This document shows, in pieces, positions 1-7,765 of a stretch of DNA of 42,195 nt. Position numbers and translations under genes: made by a program. The notes under the pieces are model-generated. The model searched no databases and was not told the DNA's origin. It was given only the letters and a program-made list of their open reading frames with translations. This DNA comes from UBA7985 sp965661545 (GTDB taxonomy: Bacteria > Pseudomonadota > Alphaproteobacteria > UBA7985). Where the stretch lies: the NCBI GenBank assembly GCA_965661545.1, contig CBFIEF010000027.1:1-42195 (forward strand). Reading direction: 5' to 3'. Positions within the stretch are counted from its first letter, which is position 1. Each line of letters starts with the position of its first letter.

Positions 1-27
1 GAGGGCTTCCTTTTCAGAACGATCCAA
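1..27 (-). CDS. rplJ: 50S ribosomal protein L10, N-terminal fragment cut by the window edge
   Basis: Only nine codons are inside the window. They read MDRSEKEAL from a TTG start and match the typical alphaproteobacterial L10 beginning. An AGGAGG Shine-Dalgarno lies seven bases upstream, which decides this start over an out-of-frame ATG at 42-44. L10 forms the ribosomal stalk base with L7/L12 and usually represses its own operon. The call is supported by a leader-like RNA and a promoter just upstream (28-272). Because so few residues are visible, identity rests on the start motif plus the context. Confidence 0.6.
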
Positions 28-238
28 GGGAACGCCTCCTTCATTGTTGAGCCGACATGCACGCAAGCGCGCAGGCCAACCGGTTCGTGGTTACGACTGA
101 ACAACAAGTTTTCGGAGAAAAACGGCCAACCGGCTCTTACTGCGTCTGAAACGCTGAGGCGGTGCGGCAGTGTTCTTGCTCGTCTGCGCGGGCGGTGATT
201 AAGAGTCATGAAGACTCGCCTGCGGTCTTGGACAGTCG
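28..238 (-). promoter_or_regulatory. Putative L10 (rplJ) leader RNA
   Basis: About 210 bases of untranslated RNA lie between a putative promoter and rplJ. Near its 5' end it carries GACCGCAGGCG and later CGCCCGCGCAGACG, which resembles the kinked L10-binding stem found upstream of rplJ in many alphaproteobacteria. Further down, the ten-base string CCGGTTGGCC occurs twice, about 50 bases apart (74-83 and 124-133 on the plus strand), and the distal copy is followed by five Us. It could form alternative structures for attenuation. The family match is from memory and has not been tested with a covariance model. Confidence 0.5.
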
Positions 239-244
239 AGGGTG

Positions 245-272
245 GGTATAAGGCCCCGCGCACGAGACTCAA
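245..272 (-). promoter_or_regulatory. Putative sigma-70-type promoter for rplJ
   Basis: On the minus strand there is a TTGAGT -35-like box (267-272), 16 bases, then a TATACC -10-like box (245-250). Transcription would begin near 238, exactly where the L10-like leader begins. It lies downstream of the purB hairpin, so rplJ would be transcribed independently of purB. Confidence 0.4.
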
Positions 273-306
273 CCGCAAAGTCGCTTATGCGCCCGCATGG
301 CAGGGT

Positions 307-328
307 GCGCAGGTCCGAAGACCTGCGC
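307..328 (-). terminator. purB 3' hairpin with UUCG tetraloop
   Basis: A perfect nine-base inverted repeat (GCGCAGGTC / GACCTGCGC) encloses four bases. Read on the minus strand the loop is C(UUCG)G, an unusually stable tetraloop. It starts 12 bases after the purB stop. There is no clear T-run after it, so it may be a 3'-end stabiliser or a Rho-assisted terminator rather than a classical intrinsic one. Confidence 0.5.
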
Positions 329-339
329 TAGGATCTGAC

Positions 340-1650
340 TTACGCAAACACCCGCGCAAAGATCGTATCGACATGCTTGAAGTGGTAATCGAGGTTAAAG
401 AAACCGCGCACAGCCTCCTCACCCAGCGCATCCACGACCTGCTTGTCTTCGAGCAGACGGTCGAGCAATTGCCCGCCGTTGTGCCAGGTTTCCATCGCGT
501 TCGCCTGAACGATCCGGTAGGCGTCTTCGCGGCTCACGCCGGCCTGTGTTAACGCCAACAGAATGCGCTGGCTGTGGACCAGCCCACCCATGCCATCGAG
601 GTTGGCCATCATCCGCTCGGGATAAACCACCAGTTTCTCAATCACACCGGCCAAGCGGTGCAGGGCGAAATCGAGGGTGATGCTCACATCCGGCGCAATC
701 ATGCGTTCGACCGAGGAATGCGAGATGTCGCGCTCGTGCCAGAGCGCCACGTTTTCCATCGCCGGCAGTGCTTGGGCGCGAACGAAACGTGCGAGACCGG
801 TCAGGTTTTCGGTCAAAACCGGATTGCGCTTGTGCGGCATCGCCGAAGAGCCCTTTTGCCCTTTGGAGAAGAACTCCTCGGCTTCGCGGACTTCTGAACG
901 CTGCAAGTGACGGATTTCCACGGAGATGTTCTCAATGGCAGATGCCATGAGCGCACAGGCGTTGAAAAAGTTAGCGTGACGGTCGCGTGGGATGACCTGC
1001 GTGGAATGCGGCTCAACGGTCAGGCCAAGCTCCTTCGCCACGTGGGTCTCAACCGCAGGGTCAATGTTGGCAAAGGTACCAACCGCGCCGGAAATGGCGC
1101 AGGTCGAGACATCATCAATGGCGTCAGACAAGCGCTTGTGACAGCGCTGAACCATCGCGTAGAAGCCTGCGAGCTTGAGGCCAAAAGTGGTTGGCTCCGC
1201 GTGGATCGCGTGGGAGCGACCAATGGTCGGGACATCCTTGAGCTCGTGAGCGCGGTCTTTCAACGCGGCGAGCAGGCGCGATGAACCCGCAAGCAACAGC
1301 TCCCCGGCTTCTTTGAGCTGAACAGCCAACGTTGTGTCGAGCACATCGGAAGAGGTCATGCCCTGATGAACAAAGCGGCTTTCTTCGCCAACCAAGTCAG
1401 CGAGGTAGGTTAGGAAAGCGATAACGTCGTGCTTCACTTCCGCTTCGATCGCGTCGATTGCAGGAACGTCGATATCGCGCGCTTCCATCTGCGCGCGGAC
1501 TTTCCAAATCGCTGTAGCAGCGCTTTGTGGCACAACGCCGAGATCGGCTTGAGCTTGAGTGGCATGAGCTTCGATCAGGTACCAAATTCGGAACTTGTTC
1601 GCGGGTTCCCAGATGGAAACCATATCAGGGCGGGAATAACGGGGGATCAT
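340..1650 (-). CDS. purB: Adenylosuccinate lyase
   Basis: PurB removes fumarate from SAICAR and from adenylosuccinate, the two lyase steps of purine and AMP synthesis in the cytosol. The 436 residues are the usual length for the short alphaproteobacterial form. Visible motifs are TSSD (99-102), GRSHAIHAEPTTFG (144-157) with the catalytic-histidine region, and the fumarate-lyase signature GSSAMPHKRNP (267-277). The start MIPRYSRPDM is the typical family start. Its purine partner purA is in the same window at 24581-25873. radC lies 28 bp upstream on the same strand, so the two may be co-transcribed. A strong hairpin follows the stop. Confidence 0.97.
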   Translation of the reverse strand: MIPRYSRPDMVSIWEPANKFRIWYLIEAHATQAQADLGVVPQSAATAIWKVRAQMEARDIDVPAIDAIEAEVKHDVIAFLTYLADLVGEESRFVHQGMTSSDVLDTTLAVQLKEAGELLLAGSSRLLAALKDRAHELKDVPTIGRSHAIHAEPTTFGLKLAGFYAMVQRCHKRLSDAIDDVSTCAISGAVGTFANIDPAVETHVAKELGLTVEPHSTQVIPRDRHANFFNACALMASAIENISVEIRHLQRSEVREAEEFFSKGQKGSSAMPHKRNPVLTENLTGLARFVRAQALPAMENVALWHERDISHSSVERMIAPDVSITLDFALHRLAGVIEKLVVYPERMMANLDGMGGLVHSQRILLALTQAGVSREDAYRIVQANAMETWHNGGQLLDRLLEDKQVVDALGEEAVRGFFNLDYHFKHVDTIFARVFA

Positions 1651-1680
1651 GGTGGTGGTAGCCTCGGTCCGAAGGAAAAC

Positions 1681-2379
1681 TTAGATGAGTCCCTTGCTCT
1701 TTAGCGAGACGTGGCCGGACTTACCAATGATGAGATGGTCATGCACCTTCACGCCTAACGGTTGACCGGCCTCGATTACCCGGTTGGTGATCTCGATATC
1801 AGCGCGCGATGGTGTGGGATCGCCAGAGGGGTGATTGTGCAGCATGATCATGTTCGACGCCCCAAGCTCCAACGCGCGGCGCAGGACTTCGCGGACATAA
1901 ACGGGCGCCTGATCAACAGTCCCAACGCCTTGCCGCTCATGCTTCAAGAGCCGGTTCTTGGTGTCGAGAAACAGCAGATGGAATTCCTCGATCTTGGCGT
2001 GGCTGATGTGGATCCGGCAGTATTCAAGCAAAGCATCGAACGACGACAGCAAGGGTTTGTCAGCAATTTGAGTTGCGGCCAAACGCCGAGCGGCTTCGCG
2101 CACCACAGCAATGGCCGCAATCGCAGCCTCCCCTACGCCTTCAACCAAGCTGAGCTCATCCGCGGAGGCTGACAGCACTTCACCCAGCGACCCAAAGTGC
2201 CGGATCAGGGATTTAGCCAGCGGTTTGGTGTCACCACGCGGGCGGGCAGCAAACAGCATGACCTCCAACACTTCATAGTCCGCCATCGCGTCTGGCCCGC
2301 CATCAATCAAGCGTGCGCGCAGTCGTTGGCGATGCCCAAGAGCATCGGGAGGGGGAGAGGCAGTTTCGTTTAGGTGCAT
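1681..2379 (-). CDS. radC: RadC family JAB/MPN metalloprotease-like protein
   Basis: RadC (DUF2466) proteins carry an N-terminal helix-hairpin-helix-like UPF0758 region and a C-terminal JAB/MPN metal-binding domain. The JAMM signature HNHPSGDPTPSRAD is at residues 181-194, with a candidate acidic partner at E131/E132. The historical link to DNA repair is weak and the true role is not settled. I chose the ATG at 2379 (232 residues); a TTG three codons upstream at 2388 is possible, and neither has a good Shine-Dalgarno. A plausible promoter lies just upstream, giving a short 5' leader. Confidence 0.92.
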   Translation of the reverse strand: MHLNETASPPPDALGHRQRLRARLIDGGPDAMADYEVLEVMLFAARPRGDTKPLAKSLIRHFGSLGEVLSASADELSLVEGVGEAAIAAIAVVREAARRLAATQIADKPLLSSFDALLEYCRIHISHAKIEEFHLLFLDTKNRLLKHERQGVGTVDQAPVYVREVLRRALELGASNMIMLHNHPSGDPTPSRADIEITNRVIEAGQPLGVKVHDHLIIGKSGHVSLKSKGLI

Positions 2380-2410
2380 GAGTACCAAGGTATGAGAGCG
2401 AATATCTACC

Positions 2411-2439
2411 TATAGTGCAAAGTCACACCATCATTGCAA
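2411..2439 (-). promoter_or_regulatory. Putative promoter for radC(-purB)
   Basis: TTGCAA (2434-2439), a 17-base spacer and ACTATA (2411-2416) are read on the minus strand. The predicted RNA start is 20-30 bases before the radC ATG. This is pattern only. Confidence 0.35.
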
Positions 2440-2464
2440 TCTTATTTAGCCCACAAGCGCAGGA

Positions 2465-3298
2465 CTAGAGATAGGGCGGCTGCTCGAACCCACGCGGTGA
2501 ATTGGTGAAAATCTCAAAACCATCAGCCGTAACGCCCACGGAGTGCTCAAACTGTGCCGAAGACTTGCGGTCGCGTGTCCGCGCAGTCCATCCGTCTTCT
2601 TCGTCGATATCCACTTTGTACGTACCAACGTTCAGCATCGGCTCGATGGTGAACAGCATCCCCGGCACCAATTCGACGCCCTTACCCGGCTTACCGAAAT
2701 GGAAGATATTGGGGGACATGTGGAATTGCTCGCCCAAGCCGTGCCCGACGAACTGACGGACAATCGAAAAGCCGGCCTTTTCGCCATGCTTCTGGATCGC
2801 CGCGCCTACGTCACCCAGCGTCGCCCCCGGTTTGACGGCGTGAATCCCCTTCCAAAGGCACTCGTAGGTCACTCGGATCAACTTTTCCCGCGTCGGAAAA
2901 CTAGAGCCGCCCACGACGTACATGCGCGACGTGTCTCCGTGCCAGCCGTCGACGATCACTGTGACGTCGATGTTCAAGATGTCTTTGTCTTCCAGACGAG
3001 TGTTGTCTGACGGGATGCCATGACAGACGACTTCGTTGAGCGAGATACAAGACGCGTGCTGATAGCCGCGATACCCGATGGTAGCACTCACAGCGCCCGC
3101 GCCCTCCACGTAGTCCTGAATCCGCTTGTCCAACTCAGCGGTTGAAACGCCCTCAACCACGAATTCGGTAATCATATCCAAGGCCTCAGCCGCCAGACGC
3201 CCCGCAGCGCGCATGCCTTCGAAATCTTCGGCGGTGTGCAGCGTGATTGGTCCGGAGCTGTCTGGATGGTTGTAGAGCTGGCGTTGTGCAGGCAGCAT
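2465..3298 (-). CDS. map: Methionine aminopeptidase, type I
   Basis: Map removes the initiator methionine from new proteins in the cytosol. The 277-residue protein has the full pita-bread metal set: D111, D122 (HGDTSRMY), H186 (VGHGLGEQFH), E219 (FTIEPM) and E251 (QFEHSVG), plus the substrate-binding H93 in CHGIP. The N-terminal 20 residues before the domain are a little longer than in the E. coli enzyme, as in many alphaproteobacteria. It starts with ATG nine bases after the sfsA stop, so sfsA-map is very likely one transcript. Confidence 0.97.
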   Translation of the reverse strand: MLPAQRQLYNHPDSSGPITLHTAEDFEGMRAAGRLAAEALDMITEFVVEGVSTAELDKRIQDYVEGAGAVSATIGYRGYQHASCISLNEVVCHGIPSDNTRLEDKDILNIDVTVIVDGWHGDTSRMYVVGGSSFPTREKLIRVTYECLWKGIHAVKPGATLGDVGAAIQKHGEKAGFSIVRQFVGHGLGEQFHMSPNIFHFGKPGKGVELVPGMLFTIEPMLNVGTYKVDIDEEDGWTARTRDRKSSAQFEHSVGVTADGFEIFTNSPRGFEQPPYL

Positions 3299-3307
3299 GG
3301 GCTTGGT

Positions 3308-4012
3308 CTAGTCCTTGATGGGAATCGAATGGGTCACTTTTATTTCCTGTGGGGAGACATGACACCCATAGGCTAATGCTTCCACCCCTGCGTTTCGCGC
3401 ACGGCTGAAAGCTTCGGCGTAGCCGGGGTCAATGTCGCCCGCAACGCTGAACGCATCACAGTCTGAGCGCTGGATACAGAAGACCATGACGGCGCGATGC
3501 CCTTGGCGCACCATCTCCGACAGTTCATCAAGGTGTTTGGCCCCGCGGGTCGTGACCGAATCAGGAAATTCCGCCAAACGTCCGTCCCGACGCAGGTGGC
3601 AGTTCTTGACCTCTACATACGTCGCCGGCTTGTCCTCATATTCAAGCAGCAGGTCAATCCGGCTGTTGGTGCCGTACTTCACTTCTCGGCGGCGTGCGCT
3701 GTACCCCTGCAATTCCCCGATAACGCCACTGACAATCGCCTCTTCGACCAACGCATTGGGCCGCCCGGTATTGATGCCGACCCACGCGCCGTCATCCTCG
3801 ATCATTTCCCAACGGTAATCATACTTCCGAGTCGGCGAAGGAGCGTGAACCAAGACCGTCGGGCTCTCTGGCGCGGTTAGACCAAGCATGGCCCCTGTAT
3901 TGGGACACGAGGCCGTCACAACAGAACCATCCACTAGCTGATGGTCAGAAAGGAAGCGTTTATAGCGCCTAACCAGTGTCGCGCTGACCATTTCGGCCTG
4001 TTCCAGTAACAT
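3308..4012 (-). CDS. sfsA: SfsA family protein (sugar fermentation stimulation protein)
   Basis: The 234 residues show the SfsA pattern: RYKRFL and CPNTG near the N-terminus, SRID, then YVEVKN and FPDSVTTRGAKHL. The ID...EVK spacing suggests a PD-(D/E)xK nuclease-like fold. The family is linked in E. coli to maltose-gene expression and DNA binding, but its biochemical role is unclear. It is the first gene of a sfsA-map unit and is divergent from pyc. Confidence 0.93.
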   Translation of the reverse strand: MLLEQAEMVSATLVRRYKRFLSDHQLVDGSVVTASCPNTGAMLGLTAPESPTVLVHAPSPTRKYDYRWEMIEDDGAWVGINTGRPNALVEEAIVSGVIGELQGYSARRREVKYGTNSRIDLLLEYEDKPATYVEVKNCHLRRDGRLAEFPDSVTTRGAKHLDELSEMVRQGHRAVMVFCIQRSDCDAFSVAGDIDPGYAEAFSRARNAGVEALAYGCHVSPQEIKVTHSIPIKD

Positions 4013-4035
4013 TGACTATTCCATCCTTTGCTAAT

Positions 4036-4048
4036 GCATGGCCCATGC
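4036..4048. promoter_or_regulatory. Palindrome in the sfsA/pyc divergent intergenic region
   Basis: GCATGG-C-CCATGC is a perfect six-base dyad with a one-base centre. It sits 23 bp from the sfsA start and upstream of a weak -35/-10-like pair for pyc (TTGCTC 4062-4067, 16 bp, CATAAA 4084-4089). It could be an operator, but it is short enough to be chance. Confidence 0.25.
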
Positions 4049-4130
4049 GTTTCTGTGAGCGTTGCTCGGCTTCATAAAACATTCATAAATGTCGCAATCG
4101 AAACATAGACCGACGACGAGGACCACCACC

Positions 4131-7100
4131 ATGGCCCCACGCCCTATCCGCAAGCTACTTGTCGCCAATCGTTCCGAAATTGCCATCCGCGTTTTTCGTG
4201 GCGCTACAGAATTGGGCATTCAGACAGTCGCTGTCTACGCCCATGAAGATCGCTTTGCTCTGCACCGTTTCAAAGCCGATGAAGCCTACGAAATTGGCGT
4301 GGGTATGGAGCCGATTGCTGCTTACCTTTCTGTCGACGAAATCATCCGCGTTACTAAGCTTTCAGGTGCCGATGCCATTCACCCCGGCTACGGCTTTTTG
4401 TCTGAATCCCCTGAGCTCGCCGCTGCTGCGGAAGACGCCGGGATTATCTTTGTAGGCCCAAAGACACAAACGCTGATCGATCTGGGCGACAAGGTTGCCT
4501 CGCGCAAGCTCGCAGAAGCCGCTGATGTCCCCACTGTCCCCGCCACCGATGCCCTGCCAGACGGCGACGCAGCAGCCAATGAAGCGGGCCAACGTGTGGG
4601 CTTACCGGTGATGGTCAAGGCAAGCTGGGGCGGTGGTGGTCGCGGCATGCGCCGCGTCTATGATGCTGACATGCTCGCGGACGAAGTTGCCGCCGCCAAG
4701 CGCGAAGCTGCCGCTGCCTTTGGCAAGGACGACGTCTACCTTGAAAAACTGATCGAGCGCGCGCGCCACGTCGAGATCCAAGTCTTTGGCGACACGCACG
4801 GCAACGTCACGCATTTGTTCGAGCGTGATTGCTCGGTTCAGCGTCGGAACCAAAAGGTCGTTGAAATGGCGCCCGCCACGTGGCTGGACGAAGAAACGCG
4901 GCAGGGCATGTGCCAAGCTGCGGTTCGATTGGCCAAGGAATCCGGCTACCAAAACGCTGGCACAGTCGAATTCCTCTACGACGTGAACGACGGCGCTTTT
5001 TACTTCATCGAGGTGAACCCACGCATTCAGGTGGAGCATACCGTGACTGAAGAAGTCACGTCTGTGGACATTGTTAAAGCGCAGCTGCAGATTGCTGGCG
5101 GCGCAACACTCGAAGAAGCTGGCATCCCAGCGGAAGAAGAGGCGCGCCGTCCACGCGGTGTTGCGATCCAGTGTCGCGTGACGACCGAAGACCCAGAAAA
5201 CTCCTTTGTCCCCGACTACGGCAAAATCGTCGCCTACCGGTCTCCAGCAGGTTTCGGCGTGCGTTTGGATGGCGGCACAGCCTTTGCCGGTGCCGTGGTT
5301 ACACCGCACTATGACTCGCTGCTGGCCAAAGTCACCGTGACTGCGCCTGACCGGGATCAGGGTATTGCGCGGATGAGCCGGGCTTTGGCGGAATTCCGTA
5401 TTCGCGGCATCAAGACCAACCTGCCGTTCTTGCAGCGCGTGGTTCGTCACGACGACTTCCGCACTGGTGTTCTCACCACACGGTTCATCGACGATACGCC
5501 CGAGCTGTTCCACTTCCCAACCCGTCGGGACCGCGCGTCCAAGCTGCTGCGGTTCTTGGGTGAAGTTGTCGTCAACGGTAACCCAGAAATGGAAGGCCGT
5601 CCTGCGGTGGCGCGCGCGCCGTTGCAGCGCTTGCCGATGGTTGATGCCGATGTTCAAAATCGCGAAACTGCCAAGATGGTCTTTGACCGCGATGGCGCGC
5701 GTGGTTTAGCCGATTGGATCAAGCAGCAAGACCGCCTGCTGGTTACCGACACGACCTTCCGCGATGCACACCAGTCATTGCTGGCGACACGCATGCGGAC
5801 CGCCGATCTGGTCGCGCCTATGACCGCTTACGAAAACGGTCTGCGCGGCCTGTTCAGTCTCGAAGTCTGGGGCGGTGCCACCTTTGACGTTGCTTACCGC
5901 TTCCTCAAAGAAGACCCATGGAAGCGCCTGGCCCAGATGCGTCAGGCGGCCCCGAGCCACTTGTTCCAAATGCTGCTGCGCGGTTCAAACGCCGTGGGCT
6001 ATACCAACTATCCTGATAACGTGGTCAAAGACTTCGTTGTCCGCGCTTTTGATGGTGGAAAGGGCGTGGACGTGTTCCGCGTGTTTGACAGCCTGAACTG
6101 GGTTGAGAACATGCGCGTTGCGATCGACGCCGTGGTTGATGCTGGTGCGATCTGTGAGGCGACGATTTGTTACTCGGGCGACGTGCTTAGCGCGTCTGAG
6201 GACAAATACACCCTCGGCTACTACGTCGATATGGCCAAGCAGTTCGAAGCTGCGGGCGCCCACACGCTGGCGATCAAGGATATGGCGGGCGTCGCGCGTC
6301 CGGCAGCGGTTGCTAAGCTGGTGCAAACGCTGAAAGGCGAAGTCGGCCTGCCGATCCATTTCCACACGCACGATACCTCCGGCGGTCAAGTCGCGGCGGT
6401 GCTCGCGGCCAGTGAAGCCGGTGTCGATATCATCGATGCGGCTATGGACCCGCTGTCCGGTCTGACCTCACAGCCGAACCTCGGCACGATTGTTGAATCG
6501 TTGCGCGGCTTGGATCGGGACACCGAACTTCCCCGCGATACGCTCGATAAAATCAGCCACTACTGGGAAGGCGCACGCCGTCACTATGCGGCATTTGAAG
6601 CGGACATGCGCGCTGGATCCTCTGATGTATTCGAGCACGCCATGCCCGGCGGTCAGTACACCAATCTACGCCAGCAAGCACGCAGTCTGGGGATCGAGCA
6701 CCGCTGGCCCGAAGTGGTAAAGCGCTACGCTGAAGTGAACCGCCTGTTCGGCAACATCGTTAAAGTGACGCCATCGTCTAAAGTCGTTGGTGACATGGCG
6801 CTGTTCATGGTCTCGCACAATCTGACGCCAGAAGACGTGGTCGATCCGGAGAAAGAAGTGGCCTTCCCAGATTCTGTCGTTTCTTTCTTCCGTGGCGATT
6901 TGGGTCAGCCGGTCGGCGGTTTTCCCGAAAAGCTGCAGGCCAAAGTCCTACGCGGCGAAGCCCCTTTGTCCGAGCGTCCCGGTGCATCCTTGCCGCCCGT
7001 TGACTTCGGCAAAATCCGTAAGGAGCTGGCAGAAACTTTTGGCCGTGCGCCAGAAGACATCAGCGACAAGGACATTGCTGCTTACGTTCTCTACCCGAAA

Positions 7101-7592
7101 GTGTTCCTCGACTTCGCCAGCCACCGCCGCGACTTCGGCGACACGTCGCTGCTGTCGACGCCGGTGTTCTTCTATGGCCCAGAAGTCGGCGAAGAGCTTT
7201 CCGTCGAAATCGATGCAGGCAAGCGATTGATCATTCGTCTGCTGGCCGTATCTGACCCTGACGCCAAAGGCCGCCGCACGGTGTTCTTTGAGTTGAACGG
7301 TCAGCCACGGAACGTGGTGATTCAGGATGTCCACGCTGCTGCCGACAGCACCGCACGCCCGGTTGCGACCGGCGCACCGGGCGAAGTCGCAGCCCCGATG
7401 CCGGGTGCGATCGTGACCGTTAACTTCAAGGTGGGTGACGAAGTGCAGAAAGGTGACGTGCTGCTTTCGCTCGAGGCTATGAAGATGGAAACCAGCGTCT
7501 ATGCCGACCAAGACGGCAAGGTGGAGGAAGTCTTCATCATAGCTGGGGACCAAGTGGACGCCAAAGACCTGCTGCTGAAGTTCGAAGCCTAG
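4131..7592 (+). CDS. pyc: Pyruvate carboxylase
   Basis: Pyc makes oxaloacetate from pyruvate, bicarbonate and ATP, an anaplerotic reaction in the cytosol. All three parts are in one 1153-residue chain. The biotin carboxylase comes first, with the ATP-grasp loop GGGGRGMR at 167-174. The carboxyltransferase follows, with DTTFRDAHQS at 540-549, the lysine of LAIKDMAG at 716 and HFHTHDTSG at 743-751. The C-terminal biotinyl domain has EAMKMETS, with biotinyl lysine 1118. Length equals the Rhizobium enzyme. I prefer the ATG at 4131, because MAPRPIRKLLVANRSE fits the family start; an in-frame ATG at 4089 would add 14 atypical residues and has no ribosome site. A strong terminator follows. Confidence 0.96.
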   Translation: MAPRPIRKLLVANRSEIAIRVFRGATELGIQTVAVYAHEDRFALHRFKADEAYEIGVGMEPIAAYLSVDEIIRVTKLSGADAIHPGYGFLSESPELAAAAEDAGIIFVGPKTQTLIDLGDKVASRKLAEAADVPTVPATDALPDGDAAANEAGQRVGLPVMVKASWGGGGRGMRRVYDADMLADEVAAAKREAAAAFGKDDVYLEKLIERARHVEIQVFGDTHGNVTHLFERDCSVQRRNQKVVEMAPATWLDEETRQGMCQAAVRLAKESGYQNAGTVEFLYDVNDGAFYFIEVNPRIQVEHTVTEEVTSVDIVKAQLQIAGGATLEEAGIPAEEEARRPRGVAIQCRVTTEDPENSFVPDYGKIVAYRSPAGFGVRLDGGTAFAGAVVTPHYDSLLAKVTVTAPDRDQGIARMSRALAEFRIRGIKTNLPFLQRVVRHDDFRTGVLTTRFIDDTPELFHFPTRRDRASKLLRFLGEVVVNGNPEMEGRPAVARAPLQRLPMVDADVQNRETAKMVFDRDGARGLADWIKQQDRLLVTDTTFRDAHQSLLATRMRTADLVAPMTAYENGLRGLFSLEVWGGATFDVAYRFLKEDPWKRLAQMRQAAPSHLFQMLLRGSNAVGYTNYPDNVVKDFVVRAFDGGKGVDVFRVFDSLNWVENMRVAIDAVVDAGAICEATICYSGDVLSASEDKYTLGYYVDMAKQFEAAGAHTLAIKDMAGVARPAAVAKLVQTLKGEVGLPIHFHTHDTSGGQVAAVLAASEAGVDIIDAAMDPLSGLTSQPNLGTIVESLRGLDRDTELPRDTLDKISHYWEGARRHYAAFEADMRAGSSDVFEHAMPGGQYTNLRQQARSLGIEHRWPEVVKRYAEVNRLFGNIVKVTPSSKVVGDMALFMVSHNLTPEDVVDPEKEVAFPDSVVSFFRGDLGQPVGGFPEKLQAKVLRGEAPLSERPGASLPPVDFGKIRKELAETFGRAPEDISDKDIAAYVLYPKVFLDFASHRRDFGDTSLLSTPVFFYGPEVGEELSVEIDAGKRLIIRLLAVSDPDAKGRRTVFFELNGQPRNVVIQDVHAAADSTARPVATGAPGEVAAPMPGAIVTVNFKVGDEVQKGDVLLSLEAMKMETSVYADQDGKVEEVFIIAGDQVDAKDLLLKFEA

Positions 7593-7598
7593 CTCGAC

Positions 7599-7635
7599 CC
7601 CCGGTCAGAACCATCCTTCTGGCCGGGGATATTTT
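7599..7635 (+). terminator. Terminator after pyc
   Basis: A twelve-pair stem (7599-7610 with 7617-7628, one G-U pair) has a six-base loop and is followed by ATATTTT. It begins six bases past the pyc stop. Confidence 0.75.
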
Positions 7636-7679
7636 CGGGGCTGGCTTTGCACAAGGCACGCATGACTTTGCTTCGCTGG

Positions 7680-7707
7680 AAATTCCGGCTAAAAAGCGCA
7701 GGAATTT
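7680..7707. repeat. Inverted repeat upstream of the nadE-like gene
   Basis: AAATTCC and GGAATTT form a perfect seven-base dyad separated by 14 bases, about 60 bp before the nadE-like start. It may be an operator for the nadE-gltX-cysS unit. No convincing promoter boxes were found nearby. Confidence 0.25.
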
Positions 7708-7765
7708 GGCGAGATCATCGTCCGGGGTTCACGCCGCCCCAATCACAGCCATAGAGCCTGTCTGA

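Noticed and set aside
208..552. A 114-codon plus-strand ORF over the purB end and upstream region
   Set aside because: It overlaps the purB coding strand and the rplJ leader, has no ribosome site and no recognisable motif.
4602..5657. A 351-codon minus-strand ORF inside pyc
   Set aside because: It is antisense to a well-supported pyruvate carboxylase and its sequence has no coherent motifs; it is a codon-bias shadow.
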